64,000 nt of DNA from Rugosibacter aromaticivorans (GCF_000934545.1 NZ_CP010554.1:1922001-1986000); one strand, 5' to 3'; positions 16,385 through 26,195 are shown, counted from the first letter of the stretch. Program-made: numbers and translations. Notes: generated from the sequence alone by a model not told the origin.

Positions 16385-17798
16385 GGGAGTGTCCTGAATT
16401 TTGTGTGCAAGGCGGTTGATGTTTCATTGATTGCTGCCTGATTTTACGCGACACGTTTCGTAAAGCGATCCCCGAACTGGATGGCGAATTGCACCATCGC
16501 GGCTTTCCAGTGAAACACCGGCATTGCCCATTCCTTGGTGATGTTTCTCAGCGCCAGCCAGATCAGCTTGGTCGCCGCCTCGTCGTTGGGGAAATGCCCG
16601 CGTGTCTTGATCGCCTTGCGGATGCGCGCGTTGACCGATTCGATGGCATTGGTGGTGTAAATCACCCGCCGAATCTCGGGCGGGAACGCAAAGAATGGCG
16701 TCACGTAGTCCCATGCACGCCGCCAGGCCGCAGCGACATGCGGCAGTTTCGTTCCCCATTCGGATTGCGCGAACGCCGTCAGCGCGACTTCTGCGGCGTC
16801 TGCGCTCGTCGCGGTGTAGATCGGACGCAGCGCCGCTGCGACGGCTTTGCGATCCTTCCAACTGGCATAGTCCAGGCTGTTGCGGATCAAGTGCACGATG
16901 CAGGTTTGCAGGACGGCTTCCGGATACGCCGCAGCAAGCGCCTCTGGAATCCCTTTCAGACCATCGGAAACGGCGATCAGCACGTCCTCCACGCCGCGCG
17001 TCTTCAAGTCGTTGAAGACCTTGAGCCAGAACTTGGCCCCTTCGGTGTGTTCGATCCACAGCCCGAGAATGTCGCGGCTGCCGTCGGGCAGGATGCCCAG
17101 CGCAAGATAGACCGCCTTGTTCCTGACCAGGCCGTCGTCGCGGATCTTGACCCGCAACGCGTCGAAGAAGATCACGGGGTACATCGGCTCCAGCGGTCGG
17201 GCCTGCCAGGCAGAGACTTCGGCCATGACTTCATCGGTCACGGTGCTGATGAAATCCGGCGACACCTCGACGTGATACATCTCGGTCAGGTGCGCGCGGA
17301 TGTCGCGCGTGCTCATGCCGCGTGCATACATCGACAGGATCAAGTCATCAAAGCCTTCGTAGCGGCGGCCATGCTTGGGGACGATCAGGGGTTCGAACGC
17401 GCCGCTGCGGTCGCGCGGGATGTCGATCCTGAGCGGGCCGGTGTCGGTGAGGAGCGTCTTGCCGCTGCTGCCGTTGCGATGGTTGGCAACGCCTGCGGGC
17501 TTGTCTTCGCCGGGTGCGTAGCCCAGATGCAGGCTCATCTCAGCAGCCAGCGCGCGCTCGATGATCGCGCGTTTCAGGCGTGCGGTGAGGTCGTTGACCT
17601 CGCTGCCGGTCATCGGTGCGCTGACCAGTGTGTCCAGCTGTGCCTGCATCTCGGGCGTAAACGCAGGCGCGTTGCGCGCATCCTCAATGGATTGCTGAAC
17701 CATGCTCAGCTTCTTGGGTTTCGTTTGTTGCTCGGGCATATCTCGTTCCTTTCTCGAACTGATGAATATGCCTTACACACAAAAATTCGGATAGGCTC
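16385..17798 (-). mobile_element. IS256-family insertion sequence, copy 2 (1,414 bp)
   Basis: Same ends and length as copy 1. It is flanked by the perfect 8-bp duplication GAATGGCT at 16377-16384 and 17799-17806. It is inserted into the remnant of a related element, giving a nested structure beside tRNA-Val. Confidence 0.95.
16444..17739 (-). CDS. IS256-family (Mutator) transposase, copy 2
   Basis: This is a 431-residue transposase whose translation matches copy 1, with the intact DDE layout (FFDALR, AVSDGLKG, NAIESVNAR). No frameshift or stop interrupts it. Confidence 0.95.
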   Translation of the reverse strand: MPEQQTKPKKLSMVQQSIEDARNAPAFTPEMQAQLDTLVSAPMTGSEVNDLTARLKRAIIERALAAEMSLHLGYAPGEDKPAGVANHRNGSSGKTLLTDTGPLRIDIPRDRSGAFEPLIVPKHGRRYEGFDDLILSMYARGMSTRDIRAHLTEMYHVEVSPDFISTVTDEVMAEVSAWQARPLEPMYPVIFFDALRVKIRDDGLVRNKAVYLALGILPDGSRDILGLWIEHTEGAKFWLKVFNDLKTRGVEDVLIAVSDGLKGIPEALAAAYPEAVLQTCIVHLIRNSLDYASWKDRKAVAAALRPIYTATSADAAEVALTAFAQSEWGTKLPHVAAAWRRAWDYVTPFFAFPPEIRRVIYTTNAIESVNARIRKAIKTRGHFPNDEAATKLIWLALRNITKEWAMPVFHWKAAMVQFAIQFGDRFTKRVA

Positions 17799-17843
17799 GA
17801 ATGGCTTGAGCACTGGGAACATTTTGCCACCCCATCTCCATGA

Positions 17844-18090
17844 GTCGCCAAAAAAAACAGAAAACTACACAAATTAACGGCCTATGAACAGTCATCTGGC
17901 AACTCATTGACTGGAAACAACGAGTTCAACTGTTTACGATTGACGATAATGGCATTTGCAGTTTGATGCGATTGCCCCAGGGCAGGAAGCGCTGAGCAGG
18001 CACCCGCAAGACTCAGGAGGGAACTACACCGGACAACCTTGCAATCTAACGCGGGTTTACAGATCACTGGATGAACGTTATAGTTTGCCA
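17844..18090. other. Intergenic region upstream of the NlpC/P60 gene
   Basis: These 247 bases follow the IS remnant. I see no supported gene. GTTATAGT at 18077-18084, seven bases before the start codon, resembles a -10 box but is too close to serve this start well. The real promoter was not located. Confidence 0.4.
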
Positions 18091-18603
18091 ATGCGCAAAA
18101 CATCTCTCCAAAAAGCAGGCGCTTGTTTACTTCTGGGCTTGGTTCTTCCTTCCTTTGCACACGCCAATGAGCCTATTGTCATTCCGCCGCCACTGCGGGT
18201 TTCATTCATTGACCGCGCAACAGCAACCGCTCAGGACGTCATCGATAAGGCAGTGGCGCTGCTGGGCATACCCTATCGTTTTGGTGGGAATACCCCCGAA
18301 TCCGGGTTTGACTGTTCCGGCTTTGTGCGCCATGTATTTCGCACAGGGTTTGGCCTGATTCTGCCCCGCAGTGCACTCGAACAGAGCAAAGCGGGACAGC
18401 CTGTTCCTGCTACCGATCTCAAACCTGGCGATCTGGTTTTCTTTAATACAATGCGCCGCGCGTTTTCGCATGTCGGTATTTATCTGGGCAACGATCAGTT
18501 CGTGCATGCCCCACACACCGGAGACCGGGTTCGTGTCGATAGCATGAGCGACAGCTACTGGATGCAGCGATTTAATGGTGCCCGGCGCGTAAATCCGGAC
18601 TGA
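18091..18603 (+). CDS. Exported NlpC/P60 peptidoglycan endopeptidase
   Basis: This is a 170-residue C40-family cysteine peptidase with a signal peptide (MRKTSLQKAGACLLLGLVLPSFAHA, cleavage near residue 25). Catalytic residues: Cys in GFDCSGFVRH, His in FSHVGIYLGND, and a third polar residue in FVHAPHTG. The GIPYRFGGNTP and LKPGDLVFFNT blocks are typical. The family cleaves D-Glu-mDAP type cross-peptide bonds in the periplasm. The ATG at 18091 is preferred over an in-frame start about 45 codons earlier because it begins the signal peptide. Confidence 0.88.
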   Translation: MRKTSLQKAGACLLLGLVLPSFAHANEPIVIPPPLRVSFIDRATATAQDVIDKAVALLGIPYRFGGNTPESGFDCSGFVRHVFRTGFGLILPRSALEQSKAGQPVPATDLKPGDLVFFNTMRRAFSHVGIYLGNDQFVHAPHTGDRVRVDSMSDSYWMQRFNGARRVNPD

Positions 18604-18716
18604 CGAAGCGAAGAGTTACGAACCTCGTCTCACACAACGCCAGGTTATTTGCCGCTTCTGCACTTAGCACGTTATTGCTTTTCCATCCCTCACAATAAGT
18701 TAAGTAAGGAATTATC

Positions 18717-18956
18717 ATGCCCCAACCAGAAATTGCCGCAAAATCACCTTTCGCTGTTGCTGTTGAGGCAGGCAAGGATTATTACTGGTGCTCCTGTGGC
18801 AAATCCAAAGGCCAGCCTTTCTGTGATGGCAGCCATAAAGGGTCATCGTTCTCGCCACTTAAATACACTGCCAGCGAAAGCACGACGGTCTACTTTTGCG
18901 GTTGTAAACACAGTAAAAACGGTGCGCTCTGCGACGGCTCACACAAGTTGCTATGA
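18717..18956 (+). CDS. Double CDGSH iron-sulfur protein
   Basis: This is a 79-residue protein with two CDGSH motifs: WCSCGKSKGQPFCDGSHKG (about 24-42) and FCGCKHSKNGALCDGSHK (about 60-77). Each has the C-x-C-x(n)-C-x3-H ligand set that holds a [2Fe-2S] cluster with one histidine ligand, as in mitoNEET-like proteins. The role is probably electron or cluster transfer; no partner is evident. AAGGA precedes the start. It lies ahead of the aat-bpt pair on the same strand. Confidence 0.9.
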   Translation: MPQPEIAAKSPFAVAVEAGKDYYWCSCGKSKGQPFCDGSHKGSSFSPLKYTASESTTVYFCGCKHSKNGALCDGSHKLL

Positions 18957-19015
18957 CTGTAAAAAATCTGGCCAAATAAACCCGGTACTAGCGATGTTCT
19001 CGCGCGCTACAGCTG

Positions 19016-19741
19016 ATGATTCCGTGGCTGTCAGCTGAGCTTGGGTTTCCGCCGGTTGCCTCGGCCCTGGCCGAGCCAGCCGGCCCCAATGGTCTTCTCG
19101 CAGCGGGCGGCGATCTTTCGCCGCCCCGCTTGCTTGCCGCCTATGCGCAAGGTGTTTTTCCTTGGTATTCACCTGGTGAACCTATACTGTGGTGGAGTCC
19201 TGACCCCCGCATGGTGCTCTTTCCAGAGGAAATAAAAATATCACGTTCTCTGGCTAAAACACTGCGCAATTCAGCCTATAGCGTGCACTTTGATACCGCC
19301 TTTTCCGACACAATCCGAGCCTGCGCGCACAAGTTTCGACTTGGTCAGAGCGGAACTTGGATCAGCCCTGAAATGATTACGGCTTACGAAAGGTTGCACC
19401 ACCTTGGCTATGCCCATAGTGTAGAAACACGGGTCGATGGTGTATTAGTTGGCGGGCTGTACGGCATCGCGCTCGGGAGAGTTTTTTATGGCGAATCGAT
19501 GTTTAGCCAGGTGCGTGATGCATCAAAAATTGCGCTCGCTCATTTGTGCGCCTACCTCAAACAGCAAGAATTCGGCATAATTGATTGCCAGATGGAAACC
19601 TCTCACCTCACCTCTCTTGGTGCTCGCCTGATTACCCGTAGTGATTTTGTTGCTACGGTGGGGACATTGATCGCATCAGATCCCGTCCCCGGCCCGTGGC
19701 CCGCCATGGCTATCGACGGTTATTTCAAGGGGGTGCGATGA
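19016..19741 (+). CDS. aat: Leucyl/phenylalanyl-tRNA-protein transferase
   Basis: This is a 241-residue enzyme of the bacterial N-degron pathway. It moves Leu or Phe from tRNA to N-terminal Lys or Arg so that ClpS/ClpAP degrade the protein. Recognised from [25 protein letters not shown] N-terminus, [39 protein letters not shown] and [11 protein letters not shown], all family signatures. Length is normal. The stop overlaps the bpt start by 4 bases (ATGA), so the two transferases are coupled. Confidence 0.95.
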   Translation: MIPWLSAELGFPPVASALAEPAGPNGLLAAGGDLSPPRLLAAYAQGVFPWYSPGEPILWWSPDPRMVLFPEEIKISRSLAKTLRNSAYSVHFDTAFSDTIRACAHKFRLGQSGTWISPEMITAYERLHHLGYAHSVETRVDGVLVGGLYGIALGRVFYGESMFSQVRDASKIALAHLCAYLKQQEFGIIDCQMETSHLTSLGARLITRSDFVATVGTLIASDPVPGPWPAMAIDGYFKGVR

Positions 19742-20484
19742 CACATCTACGGGATTTACCGGCCTTCCCTTTATTGCAGTTCTATACCACCACTTCCTAT
19801 AGCTGCTCTTACCTGCCGAATCGTTCCGCTCGCTCACAAGTCGCCACACCGATAAACCTGATCGACAACAGAACGTATAGCGATCTCGTGCGCGCTGGTT
19901 TTCGACGAAGTGGCGTGTTTACCTATCGTCCGCGCTGTGACCTCTGCACGGCTTGTCAGCCGGTTCGCCTGGATGTCGCACGATTTACGCCTAGCCGCAG
20001 CCAGCGACGTGCATTCGCTCAGCATACCGGGCTCACTGCGCAGGATTGCGCACTCACCTTTCGCGAAGATCATTACCAGCTTTACCAGCGCTATCAAAAC
20101 GCGCGCCACACGGGTGGGGGCATGGATCAGGATAGTCGCGAACAATATGCGCAGTTTCTGCTGCAAACGCATGTGGATAGCCGCCTGATTGAATTCCGTG
20201 AAGACGGTGTGTTGCGCATCGTTAGCATCATCGATGTCCTCGATGATGGCTTATCAGCTGTCTATACTTTCTACGATTGCGATATCCCTCACACCAGCTT
20301 TGGCACCTTTGCCATTCTCTGGCAAATTGCTGAATGCCAGCGCTTAGAGCTGCCCTGGCTGTATTTGGGTTACTGGATTCGCGATAGTAAAAAAATGGCT
20401 TATAAAGAAAAATTTCATCCCTTGACCGTGTTGCGCGAAGGCGAATGGCAAGCCTTTGTGCCACAGCAAGAATCCGGCGACTGA
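19738..20484 (+). CDS. bpt: Aspartate/glutamate leucyltransferase (Bpt)
   Basis: This is a 248-residue member of the arginyl-transferase (ATE) family in its bacterial Bpt form, which adds Leu to N-terminal Asp or Glu. It has the conserved cysteine pattern [14 protein letters not shown] and [15 protein letters not shown], and the C-terminal block [21 protein letters not shown] with LYLGYWI. The start at 19738 gives the usual [12 protein letters not shown] N-terminus. It is convergent with the next gene, 35 bases away. Confidence 0.93.
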   Translation: MTHLRDLPAFPLLQFYTTTSYSCSYLPNRSARSQVATPINLIDNRTYSDLVRAGFRRSGVFTYRPRCDLCTACQPVRLDVARFTPSRSQRRAFAQHTGLTAQDCALTFREDHYQLYQRYQNARHTGGGMDQDSREQYAQFLLQTHVDSRLIEFREDGVLRIVSIIDVLDDGLSAVYTFYDCDIPHTSFGTFAILWQIAECQRLELPWLYLGYWIRDSKKMAYKEKFHPLTVLREGEWQAFVPQQESGD

Positions 20485-20519
20485 ATAATACCCAAAGATT
20501 CACGCTTGAATTGACGCGT

Positions 20520-22706
20520 TTACCCTGGTTCAGCTCCCGCTTGCTGCTCACGTTGCCAATAAGCGCGGATGACTAGCCAGAGGACAGCCGCACCGCCTAA
20601 CAAAACAAGCATCATCGGCCACGGGGCAGGCTGATTCCATTCGGCACGTTTTATCGCCCGTAAGCCAGCATCCACGCGCTGATACTTCAAGGTGTTGTTA
20701 CCCACCTTGCCTGGCTTGCGATTTTTCAGCCAGGCATGCTGCAAACTGTAATCTTTAGGATGAAACCCCCATATCCACGGCGCATCCTTACGCAGTTGTT
20801 CAACCATCTGATCAATCAACACCTGGCGTTGCGGGCCATCGTCCATTGTCTGCATCTGCGCGAATAAAGCATCATAGGCAGGATTGCTGTAATTGACTGC
20901 ATTCGATCCATCGTGCAATACAGCCGACTGCTGGCTGGACAGTAAAAAAAGGAAATTTTCCGGATCGGGATAATCCGCATTCCATCCAAAATAAAAAAGC
21001 TGGGCAGCACCCTTGCGTATTTTTTCCTGGAACCGGTTGTAATCTGTATTACGCACGACTAATTGCACATTAATCTGGCTAAGCTGTTTATTCAGCCAAT
21101 CCATCCGTGCTTTTGAGCCAACACCTGTTACGGTTGTATCAAGGTAAATCACCAGGGGTGCACCCGTAGCGGCATCCCGCCCGTTCGGCCAGCCCGCTTC
21201 GGCCAACAATCGCTTCGCCTCAGCAATGGGTTTACGTCGTGCTTGGCCAGCAACCCAATCGTACATGGTGTGATTGATGCCCTCAGCACCCTCGCGATAG
21301 CCAAAGATACCCGGCGGTATCGGCCCTTGTGCTGCAACGCCACGGCCGTTTTGAAAAATCGAGATGAATTCCTCTTGATTGATGGCTATCGAAATCGCCT
21401 GCCTCAACTTTCGTGCGCGCTCGGCAGTTGCTGGATTACTGCCACCGACGAGCGGATCAAGCCAATTAAATCCCATGTAGAACGTTGACGTAGCAACAGA
21501 AGTTGATAACGTAATGCCTTGGGCTTGCATGGCATCGGTGAGCGTTGCTTGGCCACCACCGGTGACTTGCACCGCTTGATCAAAAGCATCAGAAGAAATG
21601 CCTGATGCATCGTAATAGCCTTGCAAAAACTTATTCCAATACGGTATCTGCTCTTTTTCGCGAGTAAAGACGACCTGATCGATAAAGGGTAAGCGCTTGC
21701 CGCAATCATTCAGCAGCCCGGCTTTTTTATCTTCCGGCTCTCCCTCACAGGGGTAGCGCTCCTCATGAAAATTGGGATTTCGCTGCAGTACCATGCGCGC
21801 ATTTGGATCGTTCTCTGTCAGCATGTAAGGACCCGTTCCTACGGGATACCAGTCCAGTGTCAGATTTTTTTCTGCCATCCCAGGCTGGCTATAAAACTTG
21901 TCCGCCTCCCATGGCATGGGTGAAAAAAATGGCATAGCCAGCCAGTAAAGAAACTGCGGATACTTTCCCTTGATCCGGATACGGTAATGATATCGGTCGA
22001 TCACTTCAGCCCCGTCGAGGGGATGTTTTCGCAGGTCTAGCCATGCATCGCGCTGCGTTTGCCGTATCACCAGCGCCGACTTTTGCAGATCCTTGGCAAA
22101 ATCACTCAGCCCCACGATATAACCACTCATCAGCCCCAGGATAGGCGAATGCAGATGCGGATGCGCCAGCCGCTTTATGCCATAAACGTAGTCTTCAGCT
22201 ACCAACTCTCGTGTATCTCGCACAGCGAAATCAGCCATCGTCGTGATGTGAGAAAGCTGTTCGGTAGATAAATCGTGATACAGATAACCTGCGGCAGGAT
22301 TGCGCGCAAAGGCAGCATGCGGTTGATAGCGAATACCCGGCTTAATGGCAATGACGTAATCCGTAAAAGCAATCTGCGCAGCCGGGCTGTTTGCTGGTAA
22401 CTCTTTTCCCTGAGCATCAAGATAGCGTGGCTGTGGCACGGCCTCAGCCGTTGCAGGAATCAACGTATACGGGCGCTTGAGGTAATGATATTGCAGTGGC
22501 GGTTCGTAAATCTGGGCGGTAAACGTAATCTCGTCCTCGCTATACGACTGCACCGGATCAAGATGTTTTGGGCGGTCAATAAACGCGGTGTATAAGATAT
22601 TTTTCCCACTCTCTGCTACGGGATACGGGTTATTCCACGTCTCCCCGCAACCCGTCAGGAGTAGGGCAAGAAGCGTCAGAAACAGTGCGTGGAATGATCT
22701 CGACAT
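20520..22706 (-). CDS. Oligopeptide-type ABC transporter substrate-binding lipoprotein
   Basis: This is a 728-residue family 5 solute-binding protein (SBP_bac_5). It has a lipoprotein signal SFHALFLTLLALLLTGCG with the lipid Cys near residue 20, the family block KPGIRYQPHAAFARNP and the C-terminal half WLDPLVGGSNPATAER, then PDPENFLFLLSS. It also has a C-terminal membrane segment (MMLVLLGGAAVLWLVIRAYW) followed by a charged tail, so it may be anchored at both ends. No permease or ATPase gene is adjacent. The start at 22706 is chosen to begin the signal; it is divergent from fabI. Confidence 0.85.
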   Translation of the reverse strand: MSRSFHALFLTLLALLLTGCGETWNNPYPVAESGKNILYTAFIDRPKHLDPVQSYSEDEITFTAQIYEPPLQYHYLKRPYTLIPATAEAVPQPRYLDAQGKELPANSPAAQIAFTDYVIAIKPGIRYQPHAAFARNPAAGYLYHDLSTEQLSHITTMADFAVRDTRELVAEDYVYGIKRLAHPHLHSPILGLMSGYIVGLSDFAKDLQKSALVIRQTQRDAWLDLRKHPLDGAEVIDRYHYRIRIKGKYPQFLYWLAMPFFSPMPWEADKFYSQPGMAEKNLTLDWYPVGTGPYMLTENDPNARMVLQRNPNFHEERYPCEGEPEDKKAGLLNDCGKRLPFIDQVVFTREKEQIPYWNKFLQGYYDASGISSDAFDQAVQVTGGGQATLTDAMQAQGITLSTSVATSTFYMGFNWLDPLVGGSNPATAERARKLRQAISIAINQEEFISIFQNGRGVAAQGPIPPGIFGYREGAEGINHTMYDWVAGQARRKPIAEAKRLLAEAGWPNGRDAATGAPLVIYLDTTVTGVGSKARMDWLNKQLSQINVQLVVRNTDYNRFQEKIRKGAAQLFYFGWNADYPDPENFLFLLSSQQSAVLHDGSNAVNYSNPAYDALFAQMQTMDDGPQRQVLIDQMVEQLRKDAPWIWGFHPKDYSLQHAWLKNRKPGKVGNNTLKYQRVDAGLRAIKRAEWNQPAPWPMMLVLLGGAAVLWLVIRAYWQREQQAGAEPG
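22062..22080 (-). repeat. Dispersed 19-bp motif, copy A
   Basis: On the minus strand it reads GTCGGCGCTGGTGATACGG, preceded by AAAA. It lies inside the solute-binding protein gene. Confidence 0.7.
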
Positions 22707-22729
22707 GGTGGCGAGTTTAGCCGATCCGC

Positions 22730-22735
22730 TATAAT
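22730..22735 (+). promoter_or_regulatory. -10 box of fabI
   Basis: A perfect TATAAT lies 41 bases before the fabI start, in the divergent gap with the solute-binding protein gene. No good -35 hexamer lies 17 bases upstream. Confidence 0.5.
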
Positions 22736-22775
22736 CCAAAAGACTGATCCAACTGAATTCACTTGAGGAAAAACG

Positions 22776-23576
22776 ATGGGATTTCTTGCCGGTAAACGCA
22801 TTCTGATCACAGGTTTGATCTCCAACCGATCCATTGCCTATGGCATTGCCAAAGCCTGCCACCGCGAAGGTGCGAGCCTGGCATTCACCTATCAGAACGA
22901 ACGCTTTGCAGATCGAATCACCAAATTTGCTGAAGAGTTTGATTCACCGGCAGTCTTCCCCTGTGATGTTGCTGAAGACGCCCAGATAGAAAATCTTTTT
23001 GTCGACATCGCCAAATACTGGGAAGGCCTTGACGGCCTGGTGCATTCCATTGCCTACGCCCCCGCCGAGGCGATCGAAGGCGATTTTCTGGATGGCATCA
23101 CGCGTGATGCCTTTCGTATTGCACATGATGTTTCATCGTACAGCTTGCCTGCCCTAGCCAAAGCCGCTCGCCCCCTGTTACTCAAGGGCAACAATGCCTC
23201 ACTCTTGGCGATGACTTATCTCGGTGCCGAGCGCACCATGCCCAACTACAACACCATGGGGCTAGCCAAGGCCAGCCTGGAAGCGGCAACGCGCTATCTC
23301 GCCTTCTGTCTTGGGCCGCAAGGTATTCGTGCCAATGCAATATCCGCCGGGCCAATCAAAACCCTGGCAGCCTCCGGTATTGGTAACTTTGGCAAACTGC
23401 TGGCGTACAACGCTCACCACGCTCCCCTGCGGCGCAATATCACGATCGAAGAAGTCGGCAATGCCGCAGCCTTCATGCTCTCCGATCTGGCCAGTGGCAT
23501 CACCGGCGAAATCATGTATGTCGATGGCGGGTTAAACACCACCGCGCTTGGCAATACCGATCCCTTACCCGGTTAA
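22776..23576 (+). CDS. fabI: Enoyl-[acyl-carrier-protein] reductase (NADH)
   Basis: This is a 266-residue short-chain dehydrogenase of the FabI type. It has N-terminal [20 protein letters not shown] (the FabI nucleotide-binding pattern), VHSIAYAP, and the active-site Tyr-x6-Lys in [20 protein letters not shown], with [11 protein letters not shown] near the substrate loop. It performs the last reduction of each fatty acid elongation cycle. GAGGAAAAACG precedes the start. Confidence 0.96.
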   Translation: MGFLAGKRILITGLISNRSIAYGIAKACHREGASLAFTYQNERFADRITKFAEEFDSPAVFPCDVAEDAQIENLFVDIAKYWEGLDGLVHSIAYAPAEAIEGDFLDGITRDAFRIAHDVSSYSLPALAKAARPLLLKGNNASLLAMTYLGAERTMPNYNTMGLAKASLEAATRYLAFCLGPQGIRANAISAGPIKTLAASGIGNFGKLLAYNAHHAPLRRNITIEEVGNAAAFMLSDLASGITGEIMYVDGGLNTTALGNTDPLPG

Positions 23577-23613
23577 TTAACCCAATCACCTGGTTTCTGG
23601 TTTTATCATCCGC

Positions 23614-24492
23614 ATGAAGAGTCTCTTTCATACCATTGCCCTGATCGGCAAATATAAAAGCCCGGAAATTTCAGAATCCCTGGTGGCGCTGGCGGCGTTT
23701 CTTCAAAGGCACAATCTTGAAGTCCTGATCGAAGAAGGTGCCGCAGCAGCCATGGAACCGCATCATTACACCGCCGCCAGCTATGAAACCATTGGTCAGC
23801 ACGCCGATCTGGCGGTCATTCTCGGCGGTGATGGTACGCTGCTTAACGCCGCTCGTTGCCTGGCCGAGTTTGATGTTCCTCTCGTGGGCGTGAACCAGGG
23901 GCGGCTGGGATTTATGACCGACATTTCGCGCGAATCGATGCTAGACAGCATGACGGCATTGCTGACCGGAAAGTTTTCGCGCGAGCAACGTTTTTTACTG
24001 GATGCTGAAGTGTTGCGCAACGGCGAGCGTGCCTACCACGCCTTAACGCTCAACGATGTGGTCATCAACAAGGGTGATGCGGGCCGTCTGATCGAGCTGG
24101 AAGTCAAAGTTGATGACGAGCTGATCCACATCCTGCGCGCTGATGGCTTGATTATTTCTACACCTACCGGCTCTACAGCCTACGCTTTATCCGCAAATGG
24201 GCCCATTCTGCATCCTTCTGTCGCGGGAATTGCCATTGTGCCGCTCTGCCCGCATGCGCTATCCAACCGCCCCATCACCGTCAGCGACCACAGCACAATT
24301 AGTGTGACACTGCTACCGCCGCATGAGGCGCGAATACACTTTGATGGCCAGACGCGATTTGATGCACGTGGTGGTGATGTCGTGCGCATCAAGCGCTCCC
24401 TTTACGCCATTACCCTGCTCCATCCTCCGGGCTACAGTTATTTCGCGATGTTGCGCGAGAAACTGCACTGGAGTGCCACGCCGCGAAATTAG
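23614..24492 (+). CDS. nadK: NAD kinase
   Basis: This is a 292-residue ATP-NAD kinase that makes NADP. It has the GGDGT motif near residue 70 (VILGGDGTLLNAAR), GVNQGRLGFMTDIS, LNDVVINKG and STPTGSTAYALSANGPILHP, all diagnostic. It lies on the same strand as recN; nadK-recN adjacency is common in proteobacteria. Confidence 0.96.
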   Translation: MKSLFHTIALIGKYKSPEISESLVALAAFLQRHNLEVLIEEGAAAAMEPHHYTAASYETIGQHADLAVILGGDGTLLNAARCLAEFDVPLVGVNQGRLGFMTDISRESMLDSMTALLTGKFSREQRFLLDAEVLRNGERAYHALTLNDVVINKGDAGRLIELEVKVDDELIHILRADGLIISTPTGSTAYALSANGPILHPSVAGIAIVPLCPHALSNRPITVSDHSTISVTLLPPHEARIHFDGQTRFDARGGDVVRIKRSLYAITLLHPPGYSYFAMLREKLHWSATPRN

Positions 24493-24539
24493 CGCACTAT
24501 CCAAACTATCCCCGCACTATCCACTATCGCCATCCCATC

Positions 24540-26195
24540 ATGTTGCAACGTCTGATTATTCGCGACTTTGTTATCGTCGACCAGCTAGAACTGGAATTCG
24601 GCCACGGGTTTGGCGCACTCACGGGTGAAACAGGCGCGGGTAAATCCATTCTCATTGACGCGTTATCCCTTGTCCTGGGCGAACGTGCCGATGCTTCCGT
24701 CATCCGCGCTGGTACTGAACGCGCCGAAATCACTGCTGAATTTGATGTGGCCGCAGACAGCGCCCTGGCCAGCTGGCTGCAGACCAATGACTTTGATGTC
24801 ACCACCTGCCTGTTGCGCCGTATCGTTGATCAAAGTGGTCGTTCGCGTGCCTACATCAATGGCACCGCTGCGACGCTGGGGCAATTACGTGAAATCGCTA
24901 CCTTCCTGGCGGATATCCATGGCCAGAATGCGCATCACTCGTTACTCAACACGGAAGCACAGCGGGCCTTGCTCGATGCCCACGCCAGTGCTCAAGAGCT
25001 ATTACGCGATGTAGCCACCGCCTATAGCACCTGGCGTCAAGCACGCGAAGCCAGGCAAGTCGCCATGACCGATAGCGAAGCGGCTGCACGTGAGCGCGAA
25101 TTACTTGAATGGCAAGTCAAAGAACTGGCCGCACTCGCTTTCAATGCGGAGGAATGGCAAGAAACAGAAACGGAACAACGTCGTCTGGGAAATGCCAGTG
25201 CACTGCTGGAAGCGGCTACCGGTGCACTTGCCGCTCTTGATGAAGGTGAAACAGCGGCGCTATCGACCTTGCAGCACGCGGGTGCACGCCTGAATGAATT
25301 AATTACAGTGGACCCAGCGCTCATCGATGCCGCCAAACTTTTTGATAGCGCGGTGATTCAGCTCGAAGAGTCGGCGCTGGCACTACGGCGCTACCAGGAT
25401 CGGCTGGAGCTTGATCCCTCCCGTTTAGTTGAGCTCGACAGCCGGATTGATACTGTGACGCAAATGGCGCGCAAATATCGTGTGCCGCCACTGGAGCTAC
25501 CTGCCTTGCTCGCTCGGCTAACCGCGCAACTGGATGAACTCAGCTTGCGCGCCGACCCCGTCGCCTTGGCTGAACGCGAACAGGCGACAGAAGCCGCTTA
25601 TCTTGCCGTCGCTGAAAAATTGTCAGCCTTGCGTACCAAAACTGCCAAGCGCTTATCTGCAGCGGTTACCGCAGGAATGCAAGAGTTGGCAATGAGTGGT
25701 GGCCAGTTTGATATTGCGCTAGAAGCGCTCGGTGAAGGCGCTTCATTTGGTCTGGAAAGTGTTGAGTTTCAAGTCGCGGCCAATGCCGGTCAGTCGCTGC
25801 GTCCGCTGACAAAAGTCGCATCGGGCGGCGAGCTTTCGCGCATTGGCTTAGCGCTGCAAGTGATTGCCAGTCAGGCCAATCCGGTCGGCACCCTGATATT
25901 TGACGAAGTGGATGTCGGCATTGGCGGCCGCGTCGCCGAGATTGTTGGCCGCATGCTACGTGATCTTGGCAAAACCCGTCAGGTACTGTGCGTCACCCAT
26001 TTGCCTCAGGTCGCTGCACAAGCAGACTGGCAGTGGACTATCATCAAAGAGACACGCAATGGGACAGTCGTATCGTCAGTCCGCAGATTGGATAAAGAGT
26101 CCCGCGTTGCCGAGATTGCGCGTATGCTAGGTGGCGAAAAAATCACCAGCACAACACAGCGCCACGCGGCAGAAATGCTTGGCCTTACAGAGTAA
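24540..26195 (+). CDS. recN: DNA repair protein RecN
   Basis: This is a 551-residue SMC-like ATPase. Walker A GETGAGKSILIDALSL is near residue 30, two long helical arms span about 150-380, then come the signature KVASGGELSRIGLALQ and Walker B LIFDEVDVGIGGRVAE, then CVTHLPQVAAQAD. RecN helps double-strand break repair. The last bases overlap the end of a broken gene on the other strand. Confidence 0.96.
   Translation: MLQRLIIRDFVIVDQLELEFGHGFGALTGETGAGKSILIDALSLVLGERADASVIRAGTERAEITAEFDVAADSALASWLQTNDFDVTTCLLRRIVDQSGRSRAYINGTAATLGQLREIATFLADIHGQNAHHSLLNTEAQRALLDAHASAQELLRDVATAYSTWRQAREARQVAMTDSEAAARERELLEWQVKELAALAFNAEEWQETETEQRRLGNASALLEAATGALAALDEGETAALSTLQHAGARLNELITVDPALIDAAKLFDSAVIQLEESALALRRYQDRLELDPSRLVELDSRIDTVTQMARKYRVPPLELPALLARLTAQLDELSLRADPVALAEREQATEAAYLAVAEKLSALRTKTAKRLSAAVTAGMQELAMSGGQFDIALEALGEGASFGLESVEFQVAANAGQSLRPLTKVASGGELSRIGLALQVIASQANPVGTLIFDEVDVGIGGRVAEIVGRMLRDLGKTRQVLCVTHLPQVAAQADWQWTIIKETRNGTVVSSVRRLDKESRVAEIARMLGGEKITSTTQRHAAEMLGLTE
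25370..25388 (+). repeat. Dispersed 19-bp motif, degenerate copy in recN
   Basis: GTCGGCGCTGGCACTACGG, 17 of 19 positions identical to the copy at 40776. The 11-base core is exact. Confidence 0.5.

Larger units (their letters stand above)
16261..17843 (+). mobile_element. Remnant of a second IS256-family element, itself interrupted
   Basis: The stretch 16261-16290 (GAGTCTGTCCGAAATTTTGT onward) closely resembles the transposase-side end of the 1,414-bp element, as do the spacing, the GAAAGGAG ribosome site and a start codon at 16317. The encoded peptide begins MPSKKRVAIVPEAALPQILP and differs from the intact transposase. The intact copy 2 (16385-17798) is inserted after codon ~22. Past it the frame continues EWLEHWEHFATPSP and stops at 17843. 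Only the 5' tip survives; the other end was not found. Confidence 0.6.

Noticed and set aside
15924..16454. 176-codon minus-strand frame fusing insertion sequence sequence to the glycosyltransferase remnant
   Set aside because: It crosses the element end and the old IS end; only the middle part matches WecG/TagA, so it is a pseudogene, not a fusion protein.
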